64,000 bases of DNA from Paraburkholderia caledonica NBRC 102488 (GCF_000685095.1 NZ_BAYE01000006.1:310001-374000); one strand, 5' to 3'; shown: positions 1 through 8,553, numbered from the stretch's first letter. The notes: generated by a model not told the origin, from the sequence alone. Numbers and translations: made by a program.

Positions 1-1
1 C

Positions 2-460
2 GTATGGAAGGGAAACGCGAAGCATCATAACGACGCGAACCGCTCGATTCCGTCGCTCGCGACGCTTGCGCCGCTGTGGAGCGTAGACGGCGTGAGTTTC
101 GTGAGTCTGCAAAAGGGGCAGGGCGAGGACGAAGCACGAAATCTGCGTGCCAGTCAGCCGTTGCTTCACCTCGGCTCGATGGTGACCGATCTGGCCGACA
201 GCGCTGCGATCGTCGAGCAACTCGATCTAGTGATTTGCGTGGATACGTCGATCGCGCATCTCGCTGCGTCGCTGGGCAAACCTTGCTGGGTGATCCTGCC
301 GGAAAAAGATGTCGACTGGCGCTGGATGCACGAGCGTAGCGATTCGCCGTGGTATCCGCACACGCTGCGGTTATTTCGCCGCGAGCGAGGAGAGGAGTGG
401 GCCGTGGTCGTCGAAAGAGTGAGGCAGGCGTGCGTGGCGCGATTCGGCGTGCGCAATTAA
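2..460 (+). CDS. TPR/glycosyltransferase-like protein, C-terminal part (5' end outside window)
   Basis: The frame is open from the window edge, so only about 152 C-terminal residues are visible. They include WKGNAKHHNDANRSIPSLA and VDTSIAHLAASLGKPCWVILP. These resemble the C-terminal catalytic half of bacterial TPR-containing glycosyltransferases of the GT9/GT41-like type, where the nucleotide-sugar site lies near the D-T-S-I-A-H motif. The tail DWRWMHERSDSPWYPH is also typical of that family. The TPR repeats would lie upstream and cannot be seen. The substrate is unknown. The family assignment is fairly secure; the role is not. Confidence 0.8.
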   Translation, partial: VWKGNAKHHNDANRSIPSLATLAPLWSVDGVSFVSLQKGQGEDEARNLRASQPLLHLGSMVTDLADSAAIVEQLDLVICVDTSIAHLAASLGKPCWVILPEKDVDWRWMHERSDSPWYPHTLRLFRRERGEEWAVVVERVRQACVARFGVRN

Positions 461-515
461 CAAGGAGCGGCGCAAGCGCGCCTCGACTCGCTGGCACTAC
501 GGCTCTGAGCCGCGA

Positions 516-932
516 CTACTTCGCCCGCTTCGGCTTTGCCTTTTTGCTGGACGTGTTCAACGCGATTGCGGCTCGAATGAGCCACTTGAACGCATCTGCG
601 TCGAGTTCTTCACCCTCATGAATGTCGATTGCGCGCCGCACGTTTCCGTCGAGACTCGAGTTGAACAGCTTCGCCGGGTCTTCCAACGATGCCCCCTTCG
701 CGAAGGTCAGTTTCACGACCGACTTGTAAGACTCGCCCGTGCAGATGATTCCATCATGCGACCACACAGGCGTGCCCATCCACTTCCATTCTTCCACCAC
801 ATCCGGATCAGCCTCTTTGATGAGCTTGCGCATCGCGCTCAAGGTCGTCCCGCGCCAGTCTGCGAGGTCCGCGATTCTTTTGTCGATCAGTTCGGAGGCC
901 GACTGGGTTTCTGTGGAAGCGGAGCGGTTCAT
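516..932 (-). CDS. DUF1801 domain protein
   Basis: A 138-aa cytoplasmic protein without signal peptide or membrane segment. The segment EEWKWMGTPVWSHDGIICTG followed by YKSVVKLTFAKGA is characteristic of DUF1801 proteins, a small alpha/beta fold with no established activity. I chose the ATG at 932 because GGAGAA sits 5 nt upstream; a longer frame upstream only reads through the neighbouring gene. The C terminus is lysine-rich (SSKKAKPKRAK). It is the third gene after an ArsR regulator and an AHSA1/SRPBCC protein, 23 nt from the latter, so the three probably form one operon. Function unknown. Confidence 0.85.
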   Translation of the reverse strand: MNRSASTETQSASELIDKRIADLADWRGTTLSAMRKLIKEADPDVVEEWKWMGTPVWSHDGIICTGESYKSVVKLTFAKGASLEDPAKLFNSSLDGNVRRAIDIHEGEELDADAFKWLIRAAIALNTSSKKAKPKRAK

Positions 933-955
933 ATCGTTCTCCTCGGCTTTCCGGT

Positions 956-1483
956 TCAAAGGCCGAACTGCTTTGCGTATTCGGTATTCAGGCGCGGCCA
1001 CTCGAATTTCATTGCTTCGCCGGCGACGATACGTCCAATCGGATCGTCGGCAAGCAAATGGTCGAGCACGTCGAGGCAGATGTGCCAGCCAGCCGCACCC
1101 ATCGATATGAAGTTGCGATCGATGTTGTGCCATAGCGTGAGACGCGTGCCGTCGCCGAGCGCTTCGAGTTGCCAGCGAAGATCGTTCTCGCCCCAGCGAT
1201 ACTCGAGCAGGTTGGGCGCGTCGGCGCGCGTCACCTGGGTCTCGGACACTTGCGGTGTGGGCGTGCCTACCGTGGAGAGCTTCACTGGACCGACCGAGGC
1301 GAGGCTGTGGTCCGCGTCGAACGGCGCCCATTCGCGCAAGCTGGCAGGATCCGTCAGCGCTTGCCACACTTTCTCCGGCGAATGGCGCAACTCACGCACG
1401 AGGACGAGTGTCCATCTGTCTCCGTCTTTCTGAACTTTGGCTCCGGCAGCAGGACCGGGCCTGTAAGACTCGCGATTGCTCAT
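956..1483 (-). CDS. SRPBCC / AHSA1-family protein
   Basis: A 175-aa protein with the helix-grip pattern of AHSA1 (activator of Hsp90 ATPase homolog 1-like) proteins: VRELRHSPEKVWQALTDP near residue 30, then REWAPFDADHS, LLEYRWGENDLRWQLEALG and TRLTLWHNI. Such proteins bind hydrophobic ligands in a START-like cavity; no catalytic residues can be assigned. Its ATG overlaps the stop of the upstream ArsR gene by 4 nt (ATGA), so the two are probably translationally coupled. ArsR plus AHSA1 pairs are common in proteobacteria and the regulator probably controls the pair. The ligand is unknown. Confidence 0.88.
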   Translation of the reverse strand: MSNRESYRPGPAAGAKVQKDGDRWTLVLVRELRHSPEKVWQALTDPASLREWAPFDADHSLASVGPVKLSTVGTPTPQVSETQVTRADAPNLLEYRWGENDLRWQLEALGDGTRLTLWHNIDRNFISMGAAGWHICLDVLDHLLADDPIGRIVAGEAMKFEWPRLNTEYAKQFGL

Positions 1484-1815
1484 CGTTTCTTCTCCTTGCG
1501 GGGCGGTGCGGGATGGGTCTGATCGAGATGACGCTCGAGCGCGTCGAGATGAACCGACCAGAAACGGCGAAACGGAGCGAGCCAGGCGTCGATTTCCATG
1601 AGCGGCTCGGGCTTGATCCGATACACACGCCGCTGCGCCTCGACACGCGACTCAACGAAGCCGGCGTCCCGAAGCACTCGCAGATGCTTTGAAACAGAGG
1701 GCTGCGAGAGCTTGAGCTGTTCCTCGATATCGCCCACGGATTGCTCCGAAGAGGCAAGCAGACTGAGGATAGCGCGGCGGCTCGGCTCGGCGATGACAGC
1801 AAATGTTGAGTCCAT
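1480..1815 (-). CDS. ArsR-family transcriptional regulator
   Basis: A 111-aa winged-helix protein. FAVIAEPSRRAILSLLA is followed by the recognition-helix region LKLSQPSVSKHLRVLRDAGF and the wing VEAQRRVYRIKPEP, the standard ArsR layout. No Cys-rich metal site (CxC, or Cys/His pairs) is present, so metal sensing is unlikely; it belongs with the ArsR regulators that accompany AHSA1 proteins. I chose the ATG at 1815 (MDSTFAVIAEP). An upstream in-frame start would translate through the palindrome at 1822-1843, which is better explained as the operator. First gene of a three-gene operon. Confidence 0.9.
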   Translation of the reverse strand: MDSTFAVIAEPSRRAILSLLASSEQSVGDIEEQLKLSQPSVSKHLRVLRDAGFVESRVEAQRRVYRIKPEPLMEIDAWLAPFRRFWSVHLDALERHLDQTHPAPPRKEKKR

Positions 1816-1821
1816 GGTGCT

Positions 1822-1843
1822 TATATACCTCGCGGAGTATATA
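1822..1843. promoter_or_regulatory. Inverted repeat, likely ArsR operator
   Basis: Perfect 7-bp arms TATATAC (1822-1828) and GTATATA (1837-1843) flank an 8-bp GC-rich centre, ending 6 nt upstream of the chosen ArsR start codon. Size, dyad symmetry and position fit a self-regulatory ArsR operator. The binding is inferred. Confidence 0.65.
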
Positions 1844-1914
1844 AATGTCAAGCCGCGAGGCATGACGAAACGCGGTCGCCTTACGGTGATGATTGCGGCC
1901 TTGCTTGCGGCTTT

Positions 1915-2718
1915 TTAGTACCCGCCCCGCACGCTGACGTGCGATCCCGCAGCGTTCTTATACGATGCCGCCAGATCTGCTGCCGCGCGGCTCAGCAAAC
2001 CCGTATCCGTTCCGACAGCGACAAACGACGCGCCGGCCGCAAGATATTCTTCGGCGATCGCCCGATCCGGCGCCAGTACGCCCGCTGCCTTGCCCGCGCG
2101 CCGTACGCTTTCGATGCCGCCGCGAATCGCCTCGCGCACGCTGGCCTCGCCGGGTTGGCCGAGCAGACCCATCGACGCACTCAGATCCGCGGGGCCGAAA
2201 AACACGCCTTCCACGCCGTCGACAGCGGCAATCGCCGCCAGGTTGTTCATGCCTTCCACGGTCTCCACCTGAACCAGTACGCAGAGTTCGTCTGCGGCGC
2301 GGGTCAGGTAGTCGGGGATGCGGTTCCAGCGCGACGCGCGCGCCAATGCGCTGCCCACGCCGCGAATGCCTTGCGGCGGATAACGCGTTGCCGCCACCGC
2401 TTCGACCGCCTGGACGGCGGTGTCGATCATCGGCAGTAGTAACGTCTGCGCGCCGATGTCGAGCAGCTGCTTGATCAACGCGCTATCGCTTCGCACGGGA
2501 CGTACCACTGCATGCGACGTATAAGCCGCCACCGCCTGCAACTGCGCGAGCGTGCTGCGCACGTCGTTCGGTGCGTGCTCGTTGTCGATCAATAGCCAGT
2601 CGAAACCGGCAGTGGCGAGCAACTCGGTCACGTAGGCGTCGGCCAGCGCCGCCCACAAGCCGAATTGCGGCGTACCTTCACGCAGTGCGCGTTTGAATGT
2701 GTTCTGCGGCAGGGACAT
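1915..2718 (-). CDS. hpaI: 4-hydroxy-2-oxoheptanedioate aldolase
   Basis: A 267-aa class II (metal-dependent) aldolase of the HpcH/HpaI family. It splits 4-hydroxy-2-oxoheptanedioate into pyruvate and succinic semialdehyde, the last step of homoprotocatechuate degradation. Visible motifs are [34 protein letters not shown] (substrate Arg), [12 protein letters not shown] (metal Glu) and [13 protein letters not shown] (metal Asp). Length matches the family. The start at 2718 gives [15 protein letters not shown], a normal family N terminus; a longer frame upstream is out-of-frame shadow of hpaH. It lies 8 nt downstream of hpaH and is the last gene of the operon. Confidence 0.95.
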   Translation of the reverse strand: MSLPQNTFKRALREGTPQFGLWAALADAYVTELLATAGFDWLLIDNEHAPNDVRSTLAQLQAVAAYTSHAVVRPVRSDSALIKQLLDIGAQTLLLPMIDTAVQAVEAVAATRYPPQGIRGVGSALARASRWNRIPDYLTRAADELCVLVQVETVEGMNNLAAIAAVDGVEGVFFGPADLSASMGLLGQPGEASVREAIRGGIESVRRAGKAAGVLAPDRAIAEEYLAAGASFVAVGTDTGLLSRAAADLAASYKNAAGSHVSVRGGY

Positions 2719-2726
2719 GTGCGTGC

Positions 2727-3530
2727 TCAGATGAAGTTCAAACCGATGCCGCCTAGCGGACCATAATCGACGTGGAAGGTGTCGCCCGCTTTGGCGGGGA
2801 TCGGGCTCGTGAATGAACCGCTCAGAATCACGTCGTTCGCATTCAGCATTTCGTCGTATGGGGCGATCTTGTTCGCGAGCCACGCGACGCCGGTTGCCGG
2901 GTGATTCAGCACCGCGGCCGCAAGCCCGCTTTCTTCGACGGCGCCGTTCTTGTAGAGCAACGCGCCGACCCAGCGAAGATCGACATCGAGCGGACGCACC
3001 GGACGCCCGCCCAGCACGATGCCCGCATTCGCCGCGAAGTCGGAAATGGTGTCGTAGACCTTGCGCGGGGCACGCGTCTCGCGGTCGAATTGCTCGATGC
3101 GCGCGTCGATAATTTCCACTGCGGGCGTCACATAAGCCGTTGCGTCGAGCACGTCGAACAGCGTAACGCCCGGGCCTTTCAGGGGCCTGCTGAGCACAAA
3201 GGCAAGCTCGACTTCGACGCGCGGCGCAATGAAGCGGTCCGCGCGGATGTCCTGACCGTTTTCGATAAACATGCTGTCGAGCAGCGGCGCATAGTCCGGC
3301 TCGTCGATCTGCGAAGAACGCTGCATCGCGCGCGACGTGAGGCCGATCTTGCGCCCCTTGATCACATGTCCTTCGGCGAGCTTGAGGTTCACCCATTCGC
3401 GCTGGATTGCGTAACCGTCTTCGACAGTCATCTGCGGATAAGCCGCGGAAAAGTGGCGCAATTGCGTGCGTGTTTTCTCTGCGTTGTCGAGTTGGGCGGC
3501 GAGCTCGCGAATGGTTTGTTGGTCTAGCAT
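2727..3530 (-). CDS. hpaH: 2-oxo-hept-3-ene-1,7-dioate hydratase
   Basis: A 267-aa protein of the hydratase/decarboxylase (MhpD-like) branch of the FAH fold. It adds water to 2-oxo-hept-4-ene-1,7-dioate to give the HpaI substrate and needs a divalent metal. Evidence: [20 protein letters not shown] and the metal-ligand strand [18 protein letters not shown], then [24 protein letters not shown] and [17 protein letters not shown] follow in family order. Full length. It lies between hpaF and hpaI. Confidence 0.95.
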   Translation of the reverse strand: MLDQQTIRELAAQLDNAEKTRTQLRHFSAAYPQMTVEDGYAIQREWVNLKLAEGHVIKGRKIGLTSRAMQRSSQIDEPDYAPLLDSMFIENGQDIRADRFIAPRVEVELAFVLSRPLKGPGVTLFDVLDATAYVTPAVEIIDARIEQFDRETRAPRKVYDTISDFAANAGIVLGGRPVRPLDVDLRWVGALLYKNGAVEESGLAAAVLNHPATGVAWLANKIAPYDEMLNANDVILSGSFTSPIPAKAGDTFHVDYGPLGGIGLNFI

Positions 3531-3572
3531 GATGAGTTCTCTATTGAGCCGCAGTCAGTGTGTTCCGGCTCG

Positions 3573-3974
3573 CTACTGCGCTTTGAGCCGCGCGTGCAGG
3601 TTGTTATGTTTCCAGGTGCCGGCTTCGCTGAATTCGTTGATTTCGAGCGATAACGCTAGTCCGCTCTGTTCGAACTCATTGGCGAAGTGCTGTTTGATGA
3701 GCGCGAATAGCGCATCGCCCGTTGCCTTCTTCGTGGCATCGGAGCGGCCTGCGGCAATCTTCAGGATTGCGTGGAGAAATGCTGCGTCGGCGCGTCCGTC
3801 TGCGATGCAATAGTGTTCACATCGCAACGCGCGGACGCGAATGCCGCCGAGCGGAAAGACACGTTGTTCGTTATCGCGCTGTTCAGCGAGGCATTGAGCG
3901 AGGGTATTGCACAGGCGGCCAATACTTTCTGCGTCAGCAAGATTCGCGCTGTACTCGAGTGTTAGATGCGGCAC
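3573..3974 (-). CDS. hpaF: 5-carboxymethyl-2-hydroxymuconate delta-isomerase
   Basis: A 133-aa member of the tautomerase superfamily. The start MPHLTLEYSANL puts proline at position 2, so Met removal would expose the catalytic amino-terminal proline. It isomerises 5-carboxymethyl-2-hydroxymuconate to the 2-oxo-3-ene diacid. The segment FPLGGIRVRALRCEHYCIAD and the C-terminal ALSLEINEFSEAGTWKHNNL are typical of HpaF/HpcD. The length is as expected. It sits between hpaD and hpaH on the same strand. Confidence 0.93.
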   Translation of the reverse strand: MPHLTLEYSANLADAESIGRLCNTLAQCLAEQRDNEQRVFPLGGIRVRALRCEHYCIADGRADAAFLHAILKIAAGRSDATKKATGDALFALIKQHFANEFEQSGLALSLEINEFSEAGTWKHNNLHARLKAQ

Positions 3975-3994
3975 GTCAGTCTCCTTTACGCAAG

Positions 3995-4858
3995 TCAGGC
4001 GGTCAGTGGAGTCACTGGAAAGATCGCATTGATCTGGCCCGTACCCGAACTGCCGAAATAAGGCGTGACGACTTCCACCTTGCCGTCATAGCGGTCCCAG
4101 CCGAGCGCGCCCAGCAGCATCGCCGTGTCGTGCATGCCGCCTTCGCCCCAGCATTTTTCGTTGTAAAGCGGCAGCATTTCGCAGAACGTCTTCCAGTCGC
4201 CGGCTTGCCACAACTCGACAACCCGGCGGTCCATCTGTTCGAGAAACGGGCTCCATACTTTATGCATGAACTGCTCGGCGGTGCCGTTGTTGGCGAAATG
4301 GTGACTCAGCGAACCGCTTGCCAGAATCGCGACGGTGCCGTCGTAACGCTCTTCGATCGCCTTGCGCACCGCAAGCCCAAAGCGCGCGCTTGTATCAAGG
4401 TCATGCCACATGCACCAGCCGGCTACCGACACCGTCTTGAAGTGCTGATCGCCGTTCATATAGCGCATGGGCACCAGCGTGCCATATTCGAGTTCGAGCG
4501 TGGTCTCGCTATGCGCGCGGCTTTTCACACCCATTTCGTTAGCCACTTCCGCAATCAGATTGCCGAGGTCCACGTTGCCCGGATACGCGTAGGGCATGTT
4601 CTTGATGAAATGCGGTAATTCGTTGCTCGTGTAGATGCCTTCGAACTTCGGCGCGCAATTGATGTGGTACTCGCTATTAACGAGCCAATGCACGTCGAAC
4701 ACGACGATGGTATCCACGCCCAGTTCGCGGCAACGCCGGCCAATCTCACGATGGCCGTCGATTGCGGGCTGACGGCAACCCTTGTGCGGACCGTCGAGCT
4801 CGGACAGATATAACGACGGCACGTGTGTCACTTTTGCTGCCAGCGCGAGTTTGCCCAT
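3995..4858 (-). CDS. hpaD: 3,4-dihydroxyphenylacetate 2,3-dioxygenase
   Basis: A 287-aa class III (LigB-type) extradiol ring-cleavage dioxygenase. It opens homoprotocatechuate to 5-carboxymethyl-2-hydroxymuconic semialdehyde with Fe(II). Evidence: FDVHWLVNSEYHINC, with a likely iron-ligand His, TLVPMRYMNGDQHFKTVSV, and LASGSLSHHFANNGTAEQF, with the His pair typical of class III enzymes. The start MGKLALAAKVTHVPSLYLSE at 4858 follows a GAGGAGA ribosome-binding site; the upstream in-frame extension is arginine-rich and lacks family similarity. Confidence 0.95.
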   Translation of the reverse strand: MGKLALAAKVTHVPSLYLSELDGPHKGCRQPAIDGHREIGRRCRELGVDTIVVFDVHWLVNSEYHINCAPKFEGIYTSNELPHFIKNMPYAYPGNVDLGNLIAEVANEMGVKSRAHSETTLELEYGTLVPMRYMNGDQHFKTVSVAGWCMWHDLDTSARFGLAVRKAIEERYDGTVAILASGSLSHHFANNGTAEQFMHKVWSPFLEQMDRRVVELWQAGDWKTFCEMLPLYNEKCWGEGGMHDTAMLLGALGWDRYDGKVEVVTPYFGSSGTGQINAIFPVTPLTA

Positions 4859-4920
4859 CGCGGTCTCCTCTTGTTTATGTCGCGAAACGCAGTGCGGCTC
4901 GCGCTCGACACGTCGGCGTG

Positions 4921-6378
4921 TCAGACGCCCCAGCGTGGAATGTGATGCGAACCGAGCGACACGCAAACGTTCTTCGGTTCGAGGAATACTTCATAGCTCC
5001 ACGTACCGCCTTCGCGCCCCACGCCCGATGCCTTCGTACCGCCGAACGGCTGGCGCAGGTCGCGCACGTTCTGACTGTTGACGAAGCACATGCCGGCTTC
5101 GACGGCGGCCGCAACACGATGCGCGCGCCCCGTGTTCTCCGTCCAGATGTAGCTCGAAAGACCGTATGAGATGTCGTTAGCGAGTCTGATCGCGTCGGCT
5201 TCGTCGTCGAATGGGATCAGGCATGCAACGGGGCCAAAAATCTCTTCCTGCGCAATACGCATACGGTTGTCGACATCGACGAATACCGTAGGCATCACGA
5301 AGTTGCCATGACGCATGGAGTCGGGCAACCCGGGCATGTCGAGACCGCCGCAGGCAAGCGTTGCGCCTTCTTTCGGTCCGAGTTCGATATAGCTGCGCAC
5401 TTTCGCCAGGTGCCCCTGGCTGATCATCGGTCCGATGATCGTGCTGTCGGCAAGCGGATCGCCAACCGTGAGACGCTTCGCACGTTCGATAAAGCGTTCA
5501 GCGAATTTCGCGTAAATCGACTTTTGCACGAGGATCCGCGAGCCGGCCGTACAGCGTTCGCCGTTGTTCGAGAAGATCATGAATACGGCAGCATCGAGCG
5601 CACGTTCGAAATCGGCGTCGTCGAAAATGACGAACGGCGACTTTCCGCCGAGTTCCATTGAAAACTTCTTGAGTCCGGCGCTCTGCACGATCCGGTTGCC
5701 CGTCGCAGTCGATCCGGTAAAGGAGACCGCGTGCACGTCCGGATGCGCGACTAGCGGCTCGCCCGTTTCTTTGCCGAAACCATGCACGACGTTCAGCACG
5801 CCGGCCGGGATTCCCGCTTCGAGAGCGAGGTTGCCGAGCATCGACGCAGTAAGCGGCGACAGCTCGCTCATTTTCAGAACCGCGGTGTTGCCGAACGCGA
5901 GACAGGGCGCGACCTTCCACGTGGCCGTCATGAACGGTACATTCCACGGCGAAATGAGCGCGCACACGCCGACCGGATGAAAAAGCGTGTAGTTCAGATG
6001 CGTGTCGGTAGGGTAGGTGTGGCCGTCCACGCGTGTGCACATCTCGGCGAAATAGCTGAAGTTGTCGGCCGCGCGCGGCACGAGTTGCTTGCGCGTCTGT
6101 GAAATGGTCTGGCCTGTGTCCTTCGTTTCGGTGTCCGATATCTCGGGCACGTTCTTCCCGATCAGCTCGCCGAGCTTGCGAATCAACTTTGCGCGTTCCG
6201 CAGCGGGCTTGCCCGCCCATGCGGGGAATGCTTCCTTTGCGGCTCGCACCGCGGCATCGACTTCCGCCTCTGTGCCACGGGCCACTTCCGCAAGTACTTC
6301 TTGCGTCGCCGGATTGACCGTTTCGAAGTAATCTTTCGCGCCGCCTGCTTTGCCGTTGATCAGATGTTCGATTCGCAT
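4921..6378 (-). CDS. hpaE: 5-carboxymethyl-2-hydroxymuconate semialdehyde dehydrogenase
   Basis: A 485-aa NAD-dependent aldehyde dehydrogenase that oxidises the ring-cleavage product to 5-carboxymethyl-2-hydroxymuconate. The cofactor region reads ALISPWNVPFMTATWKVAP and VSFTGSTATG; the general-base region is FSMELGGKSPFVIF; the nucleophile is Cys276 in NNGERCTAGSRI. The C-terminal QPFGGTKASGVGREGG is standard. I chose the ATG at 6378 (MRIEHLINGKAGG); the extension upstream is out of character. Its placement between hpaG2 and hpaD supports the specific assignment within a broad family. Confidence 0.95.
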   Translation of the reverse strand: MRIEHLINGKAGGAKDYFETVNPATQEVLAEVARGTEAEVDAAVRAAKEAFPAWAGKPAAERAKLIRKLGELIGKNVPEISDTETKDTGQTISQTRKQLVPRAADNFSYFAEMCTRVDGHTYPTDTHLNYTLFHPVGVCALISPWNVPFMTATWKVAPCLAFGNTAVLKMSELSPLTASMLGNLALEAGIPAGVLNVVHGFGKETGEPLVAHPDVHAVSFTGSTATGNRIVQSAGLKKFSMELGGKSPFVIFDDADFERALDAAVFMIFSNNGERCTAGSRILVQKSIYAKFAERFIERAKRLTVGDPLADSTIIGPMISQGHLAKVRSYIELGPKEGATLACGGLDMPGLPDSMRHGNFVMPTVFVDVDNRMRIAQEEIFGPVACLIPFDDEADAIRLANDISYGLSSYIWTENTGRAHRVAAAVEAGMCFVNSQNVRDLRQPFGGTKASGVGREGGTWSYEVFLEPKNVCVSLGSHHIPRWGV

Positions 6379-6406
6379 TGCGTTGTCCTTTGCTTTTTTC
6401 TGGCGG

Positions 6407-7165
6407 TCAGGCGCGGCCGAAGTCCGCGTCGGATGCAATCGTATTGACGAGACGGCCGAGGCCGTCTATCTCGCACACCACTTCGTCTCCCGCATCGACA
6501 TTGACGATGCCCTCGGGCGTACCTGTGAGGATCACGTCGCCGGGTGCGAGCGTCATGAAGCTGCTCAGATATTCGATCAACGCGGGAATATCGGTCACGA
6601 GATCGCGCGTATTGCCGCGCTGTTGCAGCGTGCCGTTGACGAACGTGCGCAACTCCAGTTGCGTGACGTCTTCAACGTCGGCTGCGTCGACGAACCATGG
6701 GCCGAGCACCGTGCCGCCGTCGCGATTCTTCACGCGCAGGTTGGGGCGGTAATAGTTTTCGAGGTAGTCGCGGATCGCGTAGTCGTTGGCGATCGTATAG
6801 CCGGCCACGTGTTGCATCGCATTGTCGCGCGTCACATTGCGTGCGCCCTGGCCTATTACGACAGCGAGCTCGCACTCGTAGTGCATGAAGGCGACGTCGG
6901 CCGGGCGGCGCGTAAAGCCCCGATGACCGAGAACCGTGCCCGGTCCCTTCAGGAAAACGAGCGGCTCTTCCTGCTTGTTGAATTGCAACTCTTTCGCGTG
7001 CTCAGCGTAATTCAAGCCAAGCGCGAAGATGGTGCCGACTTCAATGGGCGCGAGCCAGACGATCTGATCTTCGCGGCACACGCGGCCGTCTGCAAGCAGC
7101 ACGCCTTGTGGATGCGGATAGGCTTCGTGAATCGCTCCGGCGTAAGCAACACGGCCGCGCATCAT
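6407..7165 (-). CDS. hpaG2: Homoprotocatechuate isomerase/decarboxylase, C-terminal-type subunit HpaG2
   Basis: A 252-aa FAH-fold protein matching the C-terminal half of the bifunctional HpaG of E. coli. It takes part in decarboxylation and isomerisation of 5-oxo-pent-3-ene-1,2,5-tricarboxylate. Motifs: FALGLNYAEHAKEL, GHRGFTRRPADVAFMHYECE (metal-binding Glu residues), GYTIANDYAIRDYLE, and the C-terminal LAPGDVILTGTPEGI. The two halves are separate genes here instead of one fused protein. The start codon overlaps the stop of hpaG1 by 4 nt, which fits coordinated synthesis of a hetero-oligomer. Confidence 0.92.
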   Translation of the reverse strand: MMRGRVAYAGAIHEAYPHPQGVLLADGRVCREDQIVWLAPIEVGTIFALGLNYAEHAKELQFNKQEEPLVFLKGPGTVLGHRGFTRRPADVAFMHYECELAVVIGQGARNVTRDNAMQHVAGYTIANDYAIRDYLENYYRPNLRVKNRDGGTVLGPWFVDAADVEDVTQLELRTFVNGTLQQRGNTRDLVTDIPALIEYLSSFMTLAPGDVILTGTPEGIVNVDAGDEVVCEIDGLGRLVNTIASDADFGRA

Positions 7166-7935
7166 GGCTGTTCTCCGTCTAATTCTTTTGGGCCGATGAA
7201 CGACACGTGAAGCGGCGGCAGCGCGCCGATCGACAGGGTCGCCGCGTCGCCGACGTGGGCAATGGGCGAGCCATGCGGAACGCCGAGCGTGATGACGTCG
7301 CCCGCCGCGAGCGTCATGAATTCGGTGATGTCGGCAAGCAGTCGCGCCACATCGCGTACCGACGAAGCGGTGCTGGCCGCGAAAGCACCCGCATCGTTCA
7401 GCGACACGGCGATGGCCAGCTCGTCGGGATTCGCAACATGACGCGCCGCGACAACCGCAGGCCCTACCACACAGAAACCGTCGCGGGCGCGAAAACGTAC
7501 CGACGGTCTGTACACACTCGCATGCGGCACGCTGAGATCGGCCACGACCGTATAGCCCGCGATGTAATCGAACGCGCGCTCCGCGCTCACCTGCGTCGCG
7601 TTGCGCCCAATCACGATGCCGAGCGACGCGCCTACTTCGACGCCCAGTGTGTCGTCGGGTATGACGATTTGCCCACGATGTCCCGCAAGCGTGTTTCGCG
7701 GCTTCAGATAAAGAACCGGCGCTTTCGGCGGTGATTTGTACGGCGCTGCGTGCATTGCATCGCCTAGCGCCTCTAGCGCCGCACGGTCATTGAGCAATGT
7801 TCCGTAGATCGCGCCGCTAACCGGCGGACGGCAGGCGATGCCGCGCGCGAGTAACGCCGCTGCGGCATGCGCGTCTACGTCGCGAGGCAGCGCGTCGCCT
7901 TCAGGGTGCAGCAGATGATCGGCAAGTGCAAACAT
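7162..7935 (-). CDS. hpaG1: Homoprotocatechuate isomerase/decarboxylase, N-terminal-type subunit HpaG1
   Basis: A 257-aa FAH-fold protein corresponding to the N-terminal half of fused HpaG. Evidence: ISGAIYGTLLN-like start region (PVSGAIYGTLLNDRAALEAL), YKSPPKAPVLYLKPRNTLAG, VEVGASLGIVIGRNA (metal site), YIAGYTVVADLSVPHASVYR and LAAGDVITLGVPHGSP. It is the first gene of the seven-gene hpa operon and is divergent from hpaR. A 14-bp palindrome and a candidate promoter lie in the shared 147-nt region, so HpaR repression of this operon is likely. Confidence 0.92.
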   Translation of the reverse strand: MFALADHLLHPEGDALPRDVDAHAAAALLARGIACRPPVSGAIYGTLLNDRAALEALGDAMHAAPYKSPPKAPVLYLKPRNTLAGHRGQIVIPDDTLGVEVGASLGIVIGRNATQVSAERAFDYIAGYTVVADLSVPHASVYRPSVRFRARDGFCVVGPAVVAARHVANPDELAIAVSLNDAGAFAASTASSVRDVARLLADITEFMTLAAGDVITLGVPHGSPIAHVGDAATLSIGALPPLHVSFIGPKELDGEQP

Positions 7936-7973
7936 GACCTGACAGTGCCTCTGAATGGATACTTGGCATAAAC

Positions 7974-7987
7974 ACTAACATGTTAGT
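7974..7987. promoter_or_regulatory. Perfect 14-bp palindrome, likely HpaR operator
   Basis: ACTAACATGTTAGT is a perfect dyad in the divergent region between hpaG1 and hpaR. MarR-family HpaR proteins repress homoprotocatechuate operons from palindromic sites, so this is a strong operator candidate. It lies 38 nt upstream of the hpaG1 start codon, next to the proposed -10 element. Confidence 0.75.
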
Positions 7988-8017
7988 AGTATTGCGCTTG
8001 ATATGATCCAGGGTCAA
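7988..8017 (-). promoter_or_regulatory. Candidate sigma-70 promoter for the hpa operon
   Basis: On the minus strand, TTGACC (complement of 8012-8017) and AATACT (complement of 7988-7993) are separated by 18 nt. The palindrome at 7974-7987 starts directly after the -10, where a bound repressor would block initiation. The -10 matches consensus at only four of six positions. Confidence 0.45.
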
Positions 8018-8082
8018 TAGCCAGTCGGCTGATCGCGGGTTTTCCCTTAAGCTTCGACGGCTGCTTCCAACCATCGTCCACT

Positions 8083-8535
8083 ATGTCTTCGTCCGCTTCC
8101 ACACGAGTTTTGCACCGCAATCTGCCGATGCTGTTGCTGCGCGCCCGAGAAAAAATGATGGAGCGTTTTCGCCCATTGATTACCGCGCATGGACTGACTG
8201 AGCAGCAATGGCGCGTGATTCGCGCGCTCAACGAGCACGGCCCGATGGAGCCGCGTCATATCTCCGACATCTGCACGATTTCGAGTCCCAGCATGGCAGG
8301 CGTGCTCGCACGCATGGAGAGCATGGAGCTTGTGACGAAGGAGCGTTTCGCGGAAGATCAGCGCCGCGTGCTCGTGTCGCTAACCGACACGAGCGTCGAA
8401 CTGGTGCGCGTGATCTCCAAGGATCTGGAGGCGCACTATCGGGAGCTGGAGCGCAAGGTGGGGCCGGAGATCGTCGGGCGGGTTTATCGCGCCGTGGACG
8501 ATCTGCTGGCCGGTCTCGAGGAAGAAGACGACTGA
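8083..8535 (+). CDS. hpaR: MarR-family repressor of homoprotocatechuate degradation
   Basis: A 150-aa MarR protein. Winged-helix features run through PLITAHGLTEQQWRVIRALN, the recognition region RHISDICTISSPSMAGVLAR and the wing ERFAEDQRRVLVSLTDTS. The N-terminal RNLPMLLLRAREKMMERFRP is typical of HpaR. It is divergent from the hpa operon, the standard location for its regulator, with an exact palindrome between. Known HpaR proteins release DNA when 4-hydroxyphenylacetate or homoprotocatechuate-type ligands bind; that is assumed here by homology. Confidence 0.93.
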   Translation: MSSSASTRVLHRNLPMLLLRAREKMMERFRPLITAHGLTEQQWRVIRALNEHGPMEPRHISDICTISSPSMAGVLARMESMELVTKERFAEDQRRVLVSLTDTSVELVRVISKDLEAHYRELERKVGPEIVGRVYRAVDDLLAGLEEEDD

Positions 8536-8553
8536 GCGGGCACGCGGCGTTGC

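Noticed and set aside
2719..3396. N-terminal extension of the hpaI frame running back through hpaH
   Set aside because: The extension is arginine-rich, unlike any aldolase, and is antisense-free shadow of hpaH in another frame; the ATG at 2718 gives a full-length normal HpaI.
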